Below, piece by piece: positions 20,820 to 29,275 of a stretch of DNA of 64,000 nucleotides. A program made the translations under genes and the position numbers. The DNA is from Flexivirga caeni. GTDB taxonomy: Bacteria > Actinomycetota > Actinomycetes > Actinomycetales > Dermatophilaceae. How positions within the stretch are numbered: the stretch's first letter is position 1; each line of letters starts with the position of its first letter. Under the pieces are notes generated by a model, which saw only the letters and a list, made by a program, of their open reading frames with translations, searched no databases and was not told the origin of the DNA. The stretch is from the NCBI RefSeq assembly GCF_003724155.1, contig NZ_RJJQ01000002.1, positions 339,400 to 403,399 of the forward strand, given 5' to 3'.

Positions 20820-22070
20820 TCAGTCCCGTGCGACGTGACTGGCCACGAAGTTGTTGCGGAACACTCCACGCGGGTCGAGCGTGCACCGGAGCTCGTCGAA
20901 GTCGTCGAGCCGCGGATAGGCGAAGTCGAGGCGCCCGGGGTAGGTGAACACCTTGCCCCAGTGCGGCCGAGGCGACAGCGGTTCCAGTGCGCGTTCGACC
21001 ACCGCGGTTGCGTGCTGAACGGCCACCGCGTCCGGCTTCCAGGTGAAATGGAACGCCACCGAGTCGCGATCGTATGCCGGGCTCAACCATTGCGAATCTG
21101 CTGCGACAGCACGGATTTCCGTGATGAACAGGTGCGGGGCAAGCTGGTCGCCGACGGCGAGCAACACTTCGACGCCGTCAGCCGCGTCCGCCCGGGATAC
21201 GAAGAACTCCGACTGGATCTCCGCGCCCGCGCTGGGGGTGAAGCCGAGCCGGAAGTGCGGCAGCCGATCGGCCCACGACCCAGGCTCGCCGCCCTGCACG
21301 GTGACCGCCTCCGGAGTTGTCCCGGTGGCGTGCATCGGGTGCAGCGTGCCGGGCATCCGGACAGCGCCCGGCAGCATAGGCTGCGTGCTCGCCGGGGTGA
21401 CGCGCGACTTCAGCACGACGTGATCGGGCCCCTCGCCGATCCAGCGCCCGAACACGCTGACGCTGTATGCCGCGGCCAGCACGTCATCCAACTCCGCGAC
21501 GAGCTCACCCCAGCCCATCCCCGTGAACGCATCCTGACGCACCTGGAAGTCCGGCACCGTTGCCAGCCGCAGCCGCGTCACGACGCCGAGCGCACCGAGA
21601 GAGACGACCATGCCGTCGAAGTCCGGGTCCGAGCGGTCGATCCAGCGCAGCCGCCCCTCGGCGGTCAGCAGTTCGACAGCCTCCACCGAGGCGGCCAGTC
21701 CCGGCTGGCGCGTGCCCGAGCCGTGCGTGCCGGTCGCGACGCTGCCGGCGACGGTGATGTGGGGGAGTGAGGCGAGGTTGGGCAGTGCCCGCCTCGCGGC
21801 CCTGAGATGGGGCACGAGCGCGCCATACGTCATGGCGCCGCTCACGGTGACCGAGCCGCTCTCCGGGTCGAAGACCGGGTCCGCGATGAGTGCGGAAAGG
21901 TCCAGCTGACAACCGGATTCGCTGTCCGCGATGCTGTTGAAGCTGTGTGCGGAGCCGACGACCTTCACTGCGGGGGAGCCGGCGACGAGTTCCTGCAACT
22001 GCGCGATCGAGCCGGGTCGCTCCCGTCGCGGCGCGCGGAAGTCGTAGGTGCCCGACCAGTTGGTGGTCAC
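20820..22070 (-). CDS. FAD-linked alditol oxidase-like (D-arabinono-lactone oxidase family) oxidoreductase
   Basis: A 416-residue VAO-type flavoprotein. GSAHSFNSIADS contains H42, equivalent to the histidine that covalently holds FAD in Streptomyces alditol oxidase AldO. The THGSGTRQPGLA loop and a C-terminal HWGKVF also match. Expected reaction: oxidation of a polyol or sugar alcohol with release of hydrogen peroxide. It is the last gene of a three-gene minus-strand operon (Gfo/Idh - DUF3054 - this gene) joined by 4-base overlaps, suggesting a shared sugar or polyol pathway. Confidence 0.87.
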   Translation of the reverse strand: MTTNWSGTYDFRAPRRERPGSIAQLQELVAGSPAVKVVGSAHSFNSIADSESGCQLDLSALIADPVFDPESGSVTVSGAMTYGALVPHLRAARRALPNLASLPHITVAGSVATGTHGSGTRQPGLAASVEAVELLTAEGRLRWIDRSDPDFDGMVVSLGALGVVTRLRLATVPDFQVRQDAFTGMGWGELVAELDDVLAAAYSVSVFGRWIGEGPDHVVLKSRVTPASTQPMLPGAVRMPGTLHPMHATGTTPEAVTVQGGEPGSWADRLPHFRLGFTPSAGAEIQSEFFVSRADAADGVEVLLAVGDQLAPHLFITEIRAVAADSQWLSPAYDRDSVAFHFTWKPDAVAVQHATAVVERALEPLSPRPHWGKVFTYPGRLDFAYPRLDDFDELRCTLDPRGVFRNNFVASHVARD

Positions 22071-22432
22071 GCGTGCTCCCTACGCCGTATGACGCCGGCG
22101 ATCGCCCGCCAGCCGAGGATGAACAGGCCGAGGAAGATCGATGCGACGACGACGAAGGAGAAGACCACGCCCCGGCCGGTCAGGTGCCGCAGCACCATGC
22201 CGACGGCGACCGCGCACACCCACACGGGCAACGCGTCGACCACCCGCAACGGTGCCCGGCCGCGCAGCAGGCTGATGACCCACCCGACGGCGGCACCGGC
22301 CAGGAACGGCCACGCCGTCAGCAGTGACTCGGTCACCGGATCCGACTCGTGATGGGACGCCCGGCCGATCGCCGCGAAGACGATGACGACGACGGCGTCC
22401 AGCACGCCGGCCAGAACGACCCGCGTCCTCAC
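22067..22432 (-). CDS. DUF3054 family four-helix membrane protein
   Basis: A 121-residue protein with four hydrophobic helices, matching the DUF3054 family typical of actinobacteria and archaea. Its function is unknown. It begins with GTG 22432 overlapping the Gfo/Idh stop, and its stop overlaps the oxidase start, both by four bases. It is thus the middle gene of a coupled operon and may help transport or membrane association for that pathway. Confidence 0.8.
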   Translation of the reverse strand: MRTRVVLAGVLDAVVVIVFAAIGRASHHESDPVTESLLTAWPFLAGAAVGWVISLLRGRAPLRVVDALPVWVCAVAVGMVLRHLTGRGVVFSFVVVASIFLGLFILGWRAIAGVIRRREHA

Positions 22433-23469
22433 CGGTGCTCTCCTGGGAAGCGCACCCCGAGCTGCGCTCGCACCTCGTCCATCACGCGCATGATGCGCAG
22501 CGTCTCGCCCCAGGGCATCAGCGGTGACTCGATGTCTCCGGCGGTGATCCGGCGCGCGGTTTCGACCGCCTCGAAGTGCAGCCCGTGCGCCACCGACGCC
22601 GGCCGGTAGGTGTCCAGGACGGTGTCGTCCGGTGCGACGAGCCGGACCTCACCGGGTTGGTAGAACCATCCCGGCAGTTCCAATCGTGCCGAGTTTCCCG
22701 CAATGACAGCCGTATTGGCGGTCTGCCCGCTCATCGTGGTCACACAGGAGGCGACCGTCGCGCCGCTGGTCAGGGTGATGGTCCCGGCGCGGTCGACGCC
22801 CTCCGGCGTCAGAGACCCGGTGGCGTGCACGGCCAGCTCACCGGGGAGCAGCATCGCCGACAGCGAGATCGGGTAGACACCCAGGTCGAGCAGCGCACCG
22901 CCGGCCAGTGCCGGGTCGGCGAGCCGTCGCGGACCGTCCGGGTAGAGCAGTTGCCCGTGGTCGGCGACGATCGTGTCCAGCTCGCCGAGCAGTCCGCCGG
23001 AAACTGCCTGGCGCACAACGTCATACCGGGGCAGGAAGCGTGACCACATCGCCTCCATGCAGAACAGACCGCGTGCGCGGGCCTCCTCGACGACCTCGGT
23101 CGCCTCGGCCGTGTTGCGGGCGAACGCCTTCTCCACCAGCACCGGCTTCCCCGCGCGCAGCGCCAGCAGCGCGTGCTCGTGGTGTTCCGAGTGTGGCGAC
23201 GCCACATAGATGACGTCGACCTCCGGGGCGGCGACCAGCTCGTCATACGAGCCGTATGCCGTGAATCCACCGAACTCCGAGGCAAATCCGCGGGCGCGGT
23301 CGATGTTGCGCGACCCGCACGCCACGACCTGCTGGCCGGTCTCCGCCAGCAGTGCCGTCACGAAGGCCCTGGCGATGCCGCCGGGAGCGAGGATGCCCCA
23401 ACGCAGGGCGGGGGCATCGCGGGGGTCGGGGGTGCGCGGGGCGGGAAGCTCGGCGGTCATGCCGGTCAT
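22429..23469 (-). CDS. Gfo/Idh/MocA-family NAD(P)-dependent oxidoreductase
   Basis: A 346-residue dehydrogenase. The N-terminal Rossmann fold has LRWGILAPGGIARAF as its dinucleotide loop, and the conserved EKAFARNTAEA follows (EKP-like motif carrying the catalytic lysine), then a C-terminal beta-sheet domain. It probably acts on a sugar or polyol. ATG 23469 and ATG 23460 are both possible. The gene is divergent from dop and heads the three-gene operon with DUF3054 and the alditol-oxidase-like gene. Confidence 0.85.
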   Translation of the reverse strand: MTGMTAELPAPRTPDPRDAPALRWGILAPGGIARAFVTALLAETGQQVVACGSRNIDRARGFASEFGGFTAYGSYDELVAAPEVDVIYVASPHSEHHEHALLALRAGKPVLVEKAFARNTAEATEVVEEARARGLFCMEAMWSRFLPRYDVVRQAVSGGLLGELDTIVADHGQLLYPDGPRRLADPALAGGALLDLGVYPISLSAMLLPGELAVHATGSLTPEGVDRAGTITLTSGATVASCVTTMSGQTANTAVIAGNSARLELPGWFYQPGEVRLVAPDDTVLDTYRPASVAHGLHFEAVETARRITAGDIESPLMPWGETLRIMRVMDEVRAQLGVRFPGEHR

Positions 23470-23532
23470 CTTTCCAGGCCGCTGCGATCCAGGGAGTGGA
23501 CGGCTCGTGACGTGCCGGCCGGGCAACGGTCA

Positions 23533-23538
23533 TAGGGT
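23533..23538 (+). promoter_or_regulatory. -10 element of leaderless dop promoter
   Basis: TAGGGT ends six bases before ATG 23545, placing the expected transcription start at or next to the A of the start codon. No clear -35 or Shine-Dalgarno sequence is present. The same hexamer at the same distance precedes pafA. Confidence 0.6.
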
Positions 23539-23544
23539 CGGAAC

Positions 23545-25074
23545 ATGACTGTGCGGCGCATCATGGGCATCGAGACCGAATACGGCATCTCCGTGCCGGG
23601 CGACCCGATGGCGAACCCGATGGTCCTGTCCGGGAAGGTCGTCACGGCATACGCCAGCCAGGTCGGGATGCGCGCGGCCCGGGCCGGCTGGGACTACGAG
23701 GACGAAGCGCCGCTGCGCGACGCACGCGGCTTCGACCTGGCCCGTGGCCTGGCCGACCCGAGTCAGTTGACCGACAAGGAGGACCCGACCCTCGCCAACG
23801 TCGTGCTCACCAACGGCGCCCGGCTGTATGTCGATCACGCGCACCCCGAATACAGCTCGCCCGAGGTGACCAGCCCGCGCGACGCGATCGCCTGGGACCG
23901 GGCCGGCGAAGCGATCATGCGGGAGGCGGTGCGGCTGCTCGCCCGTCCCGGCACGGCCGGGGTCAACCTCTACAAGAACAACACCGACGGGAAGGGCTCG
24001 TCATACGGCACGCACGAGAACTACCTGATGAGCCGGGCCACACCGTTCGCCGAGATCGTGCGGCACCTGATCCCCTTCTTTGTCGCGCGGCAGGTGATGT
24101 GCGGCTCGGGCCGGGTCGGCATCGGGGCCGAGTCCACCCGGCCCGGATTCCAGCTCGCCCAGCGCTCCGACTTCTTCGAGGTCGAGGTCGGCCTGGAGAC
24201 CACGCTCAAACGACCGCTGATCAACACCCGCGACGAACCGCACGCGATCGCCGACCGCTACCGCCGGCTGCACGTGATCCTCGGCGACGCCAACCACAGC
24301 GACGTCACCAATCTGCTCAAGCTGGGCACCACCAGTCTGGTGCTCGGGATGATCGAGGACGGCGCGGTCGGCAGGAACCTCACGGTCGACAAGCCGGTCG
24401 AGGCGCTGCACCGCATCTCGCACGATCCCACGCTGCGCACGACCGTGCAGGTCTCCAGCGGACGCACTCTCACCGGCATCCAATTGCTCTGGGAATACTA
24501 CGAACTCGTGGGAACCTGGCTGCAGCAGAAGTATGCCGGTGAGCTCGACGAGGACACCGCCGAAGTCATGACGCGCTGGGAGCAGGTGCTCACGAAGCTG
24601 GAGCGCGACCCGATGGAAGCCGACCGGGAGGTCGACTGGGTGACCAAGCTGAAGACGCTGGAGGGCTTCCGGGCCCGCGACGGCCTCGACTGGTCGGATC
24701 CCCGGCTGCGCGCCATTGACATCCAGTGGTCCGACGTGCGCGAGGACAAGGGACTGTTCAACCGGCTGCTGGCCGCCGGGAGGGTCGAGCGGCTCGTGGA
24801 CGAGGCGCTCGTCAAGGACGCCGTGAACACTCCACCGCGGGACACGCGCGCCTACTTCCGCGGCACGTGCCTGGCGCGGTTCCCGCGCGAGGTAGCCGCG
24901 GCTTCCTGGGATTCGGTGATCTTCGACGTGGAGTCGCAGCCGAGCCTGCAACGGGTGCCGATGCTAGAGCCCGAGCGCGGCACCGAGGCACACGTGGGGG
25001 AGTTGCTCGACCGCGCAGCCTCGGCCGACGAGTTGTTGCGGATGCTCGCCGACGGTGCCGCGACACGCGGTTGA
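23545..25074 (+). CDS. dop: Pup deamidase/depupylase Dop
   Basis: Dop removes Pup from tagged proteins and deamidates Pup-Gln to Pup-Glu; it is a carboxylate-amine ligase-fold paralogue of PafA. The 509-residue protein begins with RRIMGIETEYGIS, where the conserved Glu of the ETEYG signature sits in the active site. It carries the extra Dop loop (about 40 residues between the VVTAYASQ segment and TLANVVLTNGARLYVDHAHPEY) that separates Dop from PafA. Since Pup here already ends in Glu, depupylation is probably its main task. pup follows 102 bases downstream. Confidence 0.96.
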   Translation: MTVRRIMGIETEYGISVPGDPMANPMVLSGKVVTAYASQVGMRAARAGWDYEDEAPLRDARGFDLARGLADPSQLTDKEDPTLANVVLTNGARLYVDHAHPEYSSPEVTSPRDAIAWDRAGEAIMREAVRLLARPGTAGVNLYKNNTDGKGSSYGTHENYLMSRATPFAEIVRHLIPFFVARQVMCGSGRVGIGAESTRPGFQLAQRSDFFEVEVGLETTLKRPLINTRDEPHAIADRYRRLHVILGDANHSDVTNLLKLGTTSLVLGMIEDGAVGRNLTVDKPVEALHRISHDPTLRTTVQVSSGRTLTGIQLLWEYYELVGTWLQQKYAGELDEDTAEVMTRWEQVLTKLERDPMEADREVDWVTKLKTLEGFRARDGLDWSDPRLRAIDIQWSDVREDKGLFNRLLAAGRVERLVDEALVKDAVNTPPRDTRAYFRGTCLARFPREVAAASWDSVIFDVESQPSLQRVPMLEPERGTEAHVGELLDRAASADELLRMLADGAATRG

Positions 25075-25137
25075 TCGGGTGTCCGAGCGACCCGCCGCGC
25101 AACCGTGGGCGCCGCGCGCCATACCGGCCCGTCAACG

Positions 25138-25143
25138 TAGGGT
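25138..25143 (+). promoter_or_regulatory. Candidate -10 element for pup
   Basis: TAGGGT lies 33 bases before the pup ATG, leaving a leader of about 27 bases that contains GAAAGGA. The hexamer equals the putative -10 of arc, dop and pafA. No convincing -35 is seen. Confidence 0.4.
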
Positions 25144-25176
25144 TGGAGACCAGGACAGGAACGAAAGGACACCGCC

Positions 25177-25374
25177 ATGGCCACGCAGGAACAGAAGAAC
25201 CCGCAGCGCCGCGACGCCGACCCGGACGACGTGCCGGCCCCGGCGCCTGCCGCGACACCGGCCAAACAGGAGCTCGACGACGACATCGACAGCGTGCTGG
25301 ACGAGATCGACGGCGTGCTGGAGTCCAACTCCGAGGAGTTCGTGCGCGGCTTCGTCCAAAAGGGCGGCGAGTGA
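25177..25374 (+). CDS. pup: Prokaryotic ubiquitin-like protein Pup
   Basis: A 65-residue intrinsically disordered modifier covalently attached to lysines by PafA. The C-terminal half (DIDSVLDEIDGVLE...FVRGFVQKGGE) is the conserved helix that binds the Arc coiled coil. The final residues are G-G-E, not the G-G-Q of mycobacteria, so deamidation by Dop should not be needed. ATG 25177 has a GAAAGGA site. It is followed by prcB after 90 bases. Confidence 0.97.
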   Translation: MATQEQKNPQRRDADPDDVPAPAPAATPAKQELDDDIDSVLDEIDGVLESNSEEFVRGFVQKGGE

Positions 25375-25439
25375 TCCCCACGAAGTTTCTCCCCCGCCCC
25401 GGTACCCCACCCGCTCCTCCGAGTACCTCGCGGAGGACC
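25372..25439. repeat. Dispersed intergenic element, copy A (upstream of prcB)
   Basis: Starting at the pup stop codon, this stretch shares CCCCACGAAGTT and a block of the form CTCCGA(G)TACyTCGCG(G)AGGACC with the gap between the two ABC genes (29218-29272). Both copies start right at a TGA stop and end shortly before the next start codon. It is probably a dispersed small element or a shared 5' regulatory element. Confidence 0.55.
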
Positions 25440-25464
25440 CGTTCGTTGTGCAGAGAGACCGTCA

Positions 25465-26277
25465 ATGACCGCACGTAGCAAACTTCCGGCGTCCTACCTG
25501 CAGACCGGTTCGTCGTCGTTCACCGAGTTCCTCAGCGCGCACTCGCCCGACCTCGTGCCGGGGTCGCGCACCCTGCCGGTTGCGGCGGTCGACGTGCCGC
25601 ACGGCACCACCATCGTCGCGGTGGCGTATGCCGGCGGCGTGCTGCTCGCAGGTGACCGCCGCGCGACGATGGGCAACCTGATCGCGAACAACGAGATGCT
25701 GAAGGTCTTCGCGGCCGACGACTTCTCGGCGGTCGGCATCGCCGGCACAGCAGGAACCGCGATCGAGATGGTGCGGCTCTTCCAGGTCGAGCTCGAGCAC
25801 TACGAGAAGATCGAGGGCACCCGGCTTTCGTTGGTGGGCAAGGCAAATCGCCTGGCGACGATGATCCGTGGCAACCTCGGCATGGCGATGCAGGGGCTCT
25901 CGGTCGTGCCGCTCTTCGCCGGCTTCGACTCGGGCCGGGGCGCCGGCCGGATCTTCTCGTACGACGTCACCGGCGGCTGCTACGAGGAGCACGACTTCCA
26001 CTCGGTGGGGTCCGGCTCGCTCTTCGCGCGCGGAGCACTGAAGAAGCTGTGGCGGCGCGAGCTGAGCCAGGACGACGCGGTGCGGGTGACGATCGAGGCC
26101 CTCTACGATGCGGCCGACGACGACTCGGCGACCGGCGGCCCCGACCTGGGCCGCCGGATCTGGCCGACGGTGGCGATCGTCGACGGCGAGGGCACGCGCT
26201 TCGTGACCGACGACGAGCTGGCGGCGGTGGTCGCGCAGGTCCTGGAGTCCCGCCGCGAGATCGGAGGCACCCGGTAA
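25465..26277 (+). CDS. prcB: 20S proteasome beta subunit PrcB
   Basis: Catalytic subunit of the bacterial 20S proteasome, 270 residues. The propeptide of 47 residues ends HG, and autocleavage exposes Thr48 ([11 protein letters not shown]) as the nucleophile. GDRRAT downstream contains the conserved active-site basic region. It precedes prcA with overlapping stop and start (TAATG), ensuring stoichiometric synthesis. pup lies upstream, so pup-prcB-prcA is likely one operon. The intergenic element at 25372-25439 separates pup from prcB. Confidence 0.97.
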   Translation: MTARSKLPASYLQTGSSSFTEFLSAHSPDLVPGSRTLPVAAVDVPHGTTIVAVAYAGGVLLAGDRRATMGNLIANNEMLKVFAADDFSAVGIAGTAGTAIEMVRLFQVELEHYEKIEGTRLSLVGKANRLATMIRGNLGMAMQGLSVVPLFAGFDSGRGAGRIFSYDVTGGCYEEHDFHSVGSGSLFARGALKKLWRRELSQDDAVRVTIEALYDAADDDSATGGPDLGRRIWPTVAIVDGEGTRFVTDDELAAVVAQVLESRREIGGTR

Positions 26278-27020
26278 TGTCGATGCCCTTCTACGTCTCG
26301 CCCGAGCAGCTGATGAAGGACCGGGCCGACTACGCCCGCAAGGGAATTGCCCGCGGCCGGTCGGTGGTCGTCCTCGCGTATGACGGGGGTATCGCCTTCG
26401 TCGCCGAGAACCCGAGCCGCGCGCTGCACAAGGTGTCCGAGATCTACGACCGCATCGCGTTCGCGGCGGTCGGCAAGTACAACGAGTTCGAGAACCTCCG
26501 CGTCGCCGGCATCCGGTATGCCGATCTGCGCGGCTACTCCTACGACCGGTCCGACGTGACCGCGCGCGGTCTCGCCAACGCCTATGCCCAGACGCTCGGC
26601 ACGGTCTTCACCCAGGAGTCCAAGCCCTACGAGGTGGAGATCGTCGTCGCCCAGGTCGACGAGGACCCGCAGGACGATCAGATCTACCGGCTGACCTACG
26701 ACGGGTCGGTCGGCGACGAGCAGGGTTTCGTCGCGATGGGTGGCGGCGCGGAGGACATCACGTCCGGACTGCAGGAGCACTGGCGGCCGGGCATGGACCT
26801 CGGGACAGCGCTTCGCCTCGCGGTGCAGTTGCTGGGGGAGAGCCCCGGCGGTGGTGACGCCCGAGTGCTCTCCGCCGGACAGCTGGAGGTCGCCGTGCTG
26901 GACCGCGCGCGCGAGCGCCGCAAGTTCCGGCGCATCGAGAACTCGCTGCTCACCGCGCTACTCAGCCCGGACGACCCGACCTCGGACGTGCCGCACACCG
27001 AGGACCAGCCGGGCGCCTGA
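26277..27020 (+). CDS. prcA: 20S proteasome alpha subunit PrcA
   Basis: Structural ring subunit, 247 residues, starting [23 protein letters not shown]. The N-terminal segment forms the gate, and [22 protein letters not shown] begins the Ntn fold. The ATG at 26277 overlaps the prcB TAA by one base; ATG 26283 is a possible alternative. The C-terminal tail after about residue 225 is acidic and probably flexible, as in other actinobacteria. It recruits Arc through the alpha-ring pockets that accept its QYL tail. Confidence 0.96.
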   Translation: MSMPFYVSPEQLMKDRADYARKGIARGRSVVVLAYDGGIAFVAENPSRALHKVSEIYDRIAFAAVGKYNEFENLRVAGIRYADLRGYSYDRSDVTARGLANAYAQTLGTVFTQESKPYEVEIVVAQVDEDPQDDQIYRLTYDGSVGDEQGFVAMGGGAEDITSGLQEHWRPGMDLGTALRLAVQLLGESPGGGDARVLSAGQLEVAVLDRARERRKFRRIENSLLTALLSPDDPTSDVPHTEDQPGA

Positions 27021-27051
27021 CCGTCAGCGTCCGGGTAATCAGGATGACCGC

Positions 27052-27069
27052 TGTCAGTGAGCTCTGACA
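27052..27069. promoter_or_regulatory. Inverted repeat between prcA and the ABC exporter genes
   Basis: TGTCAG and CTGACA flank a 6-base centre (TGAGCT, itself nearly symmetric), 32 bases after the prcA stop. It could be an operator for the exporter or a weak terminator. No T-tract follows. The remaining intergenic bases up to 27216 show no gene. Confidence 0.4.
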
Positions 27070-27216
27070 TGATGCATTGAACAACCCAACTTCCTCACGC
27101 GGGCGCGTGCGGTGCACCGGCACCGTCATACTGCGCTGGCTTGACCTCCAGTGCGCTTGAACGCCGAAGCTGGGTGCGCCGCACACCGTGACTCGCCCAG
27201 GAGGCTGCACCACCCG

Positions 27217-29220
27217 ATGACCCGACAGCCCATCCCGGTATCCCGGCCCACCGACGCACCCCGCCCCGCTGTCCCGGCGGGGCTGGTGTCTGCACCCGCC
27301 CTCCGTCCGCCGCGCGACCGGCCGAGGCGGATGACGAACCTGCTTCGCCTGCTGCCGTATCTGAAGCCCTACCGGGTGCGCTGGACGGCCATGCTCGTGG
27401 CGGCGTTCGCGAGCCTGGGCGCGACCATCGCCATACCGCTGATGACCAAGGCGGTCATCGACGGCCCGGTGCGTCATCACGACGAACACGGGCTGTGGCT
27501 GCTCGGCACCGCCGCACTCGGGGTCGGCATGTCCGAGGCGATCCTGTGGTTCATCCGGCGCTGGCTGGTGTCGCGAGCGACCATGGGCGTCGAGCGCGAC
27601 ATCCGCGAGGACCTCTACGCGCGCTTGCAGGTGCTGCCGATGTCGTTCCACAACCAGTGGCAGTCCGGGCAGCTCTTATCACGAATCATGAACGATCTCA
27701 GCACGGTTCGCCGGTTCTTGAGCTTTGGCATCGTGTTCCTGGCACTCAACATCGTGCAGATCGTCGTGGTCTCCGGCATCCTGCTGAGGCTCTACTGGCC
27801 GCTCGGCGTGGTGGTGCTGATCTCGATCGTGCCGATCGCCGCGACGGTGCTGCACAACCAGCGGCAATACACCAAGTTCTCCCGGATGGCGCAGGACCAG
27901 GCGGGCGTCGTCGCCACCGGTGTCGAGGAGTCCGCGCTCGGTCTGCGGGTCATCAAGTCATTCGGGCGCGAGGACTACGTCTACGACCGGTTCGACACCC
28001 AGGTGACCGAGCTCTTCGACATCCAGCTGCGCAAAGTGCGCCTGCAGGCGCGGTTCTGGACGCTGCTGGAGGTGATCCCGAACCTCACCCTGATCGTCGT
28101 GCTCGGGCTCGGCGCCGCCGCAACCGGTGACGGCCGGATCACCCTGGGCACCCTCGTCGCGTTCATCACCATGATGCTGTCGCTGGTCTGGCCGATCGCC
28201 TCACTCGGTTTCCTACTCTCCCTGACCCAGGAATGTATGACGGCAGCCGACCGCGTCACCGAGATCTTCGACGCCCCGCAGCCGATCGCGGACGGTCCGG
28301 TCAACGCGGTGAGTCCGGCCGGCCGGCTTCGGTTGCGTGACGTCGGCTTCCGGTTCCCCTCCGACGACGAGCGCGACTCGGGCTGGGCGCTGCGGCACGT
28401 CGACCTCGAGCTCGCGCCCGGGGAAACAGTGGCGCTGGTCGGTGCGACCGGGTCGGGCAAGTCGGTCCTGACCTCCCTGATCCCGCGCCTGTATGACGTG
28501 TCCGAGGGCAGCATCGAGATCGACGGCACCGACATACGCGAGCTGACCCTGCCCGCGTTGCGCAGCACGGTCGCGACCGCGTTCGAGGACCCGACGCTGT
28601 TCTCGCTCTCGGTCCGCGAGAACCTCACCCTCGGCCGGCCGGACGCGACCGAGGCGCAGATCACCGAGGCGATCGACGTCGCGCAGGCACAGTTCGTGCA
28701 CGAGCTGCCCTTCGGCCTCGACACCCGCATCGGCGAGCAAGGCATGAGCCTGTCCGGCGGCCAGCGCCAACGGCTGTCGCTCGCCCGGGCGGTACTGGCC
28801 ACACCGAAGGTACTGGTGCTCGACGACACGCTGTCCGCGCTGGACGTGCACACCGAGGCGCTTGTGGAGCACGCGCTGCGCAATGTGCTGCAGGACGTGA
28901 CCGGCATCGTGGTCGCACACCGGGCGTCGACAGTACTGCTCGCCGATCGCGTCGCGCTGATCGAGAAGGGCACCATCACGCACGTCGGCACCCATGCACA
29001 GCTGCTCGCGACAGTGCCGAGCTATCGCTATCTCCTTGCTGCCGACGACGAACTCGACGACGGCGCCGAGCCGGACCCGGAGTGGTCCGACGACGACCGG
29101 CGCACCGGTCTGCGGGAGCAGCACGACGTCGACGAGTGCACCGACGACACGTGCCGCGAGTGTGCGACCCTCCGGTCACGCCCCACGCCATACGGCGCCA
29201 CGGAAGGAGCGGGTCGATGA
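27217..29220 (+). CDS. ABC exporter half-transporter, degenerate-site subunit
   Basis: A 667-residue type IV ABC exporter with six membrane helices (about 40-330) and one ATPase domain. Walker A is GATGSGKS (409-416), and the signature LSGGQRQR and switch histidine (VVAHRAS) are intact. The catalytic Glu after Walker B is replaced by Asp (LVLDDTLSALD), typical of the degenerate half of heterodimeric exporters. The C-terminal tail is acidic and Cys-containing. ATG 27217 has AGGAGG upstream at a slightly long spacing, and ATG 27331 is the alternative. It pairs with the next gene. Confidence 0.88.
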   Translation: MTRQPIPVSRPTDAPRPAVPAGLVSAPALRPPRDRPRRMTNLLRLLPYLKPYRVRWTAMLVAAFASLGATIAIPLMTKAVIDGPVRHHDEHGLWLLGTAALGVGMSEAILWFIRRWLVSRATMGVERDIREDLYARLQVLPMSFHNQWQSGQLLSRIMNDLSTVRRFLSFGIVFLALNIVQIVVVSGILLRLYWPLGVVVLISIVPIAATVLHNQRQYTKFSRMAQDQAGVVATGVEESALGLRVIKSFGREDYVYDRFDTQVTELFDIQLRKVRLQARFWTLLEVIPNLTLIVVLGLGAAATGDGRITLGTLVAFITMMLSLVWPIASLGFLLSLTQECMTAADRVTEIFDAPQPIADGPVNAVSPAGRLRLRDVGFRFPSDDERDSGWALRHVDLELAPGETVALVGATGSGKSVLTSLIPRLYDVSEGSIEIDGTDIRELTLPALRSTVATAFEDPTLFSLSVRENLTLGRPDATEAQITEAIDVAQAQFVHELPFGLDTRIGEQGMSLSGGQRQRLSLARAVLATPKVLVLDDTLSALDVHTEALVEHALRNVLQDVTGIVVAHRASTVLLADRVALIEKGTITHVGTHAQLLATVPSYRYLLAADDELDDGAEPDPEWSDDDRRTGLREQHDVDECTDDTCRECATLRSRPTPYGATEGAGR

Positions 29221-29272
29221 TCACCCCACGAAGTTCTCCGCTCCTTCGTCGCTCCGATACTTCGCGAGGACC
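29218..29272. repeat. Dispersed intergenic element, copy B (between ABC genes)
   Basis: Fills the 55-base gap between the two ABC genes. It shares CCCCACGAAGTT, GCTCCT and the CTCCGATACTTCGCGAGGACC block with copy A before prcB. CGAAGT (29229-29234) and ACTTCG (29259-29264) can pair. No ribosome-binding site other than GAGGACC near the end is visible. Confidence 0.55.
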
Positions 29273-29275
29273 TCG

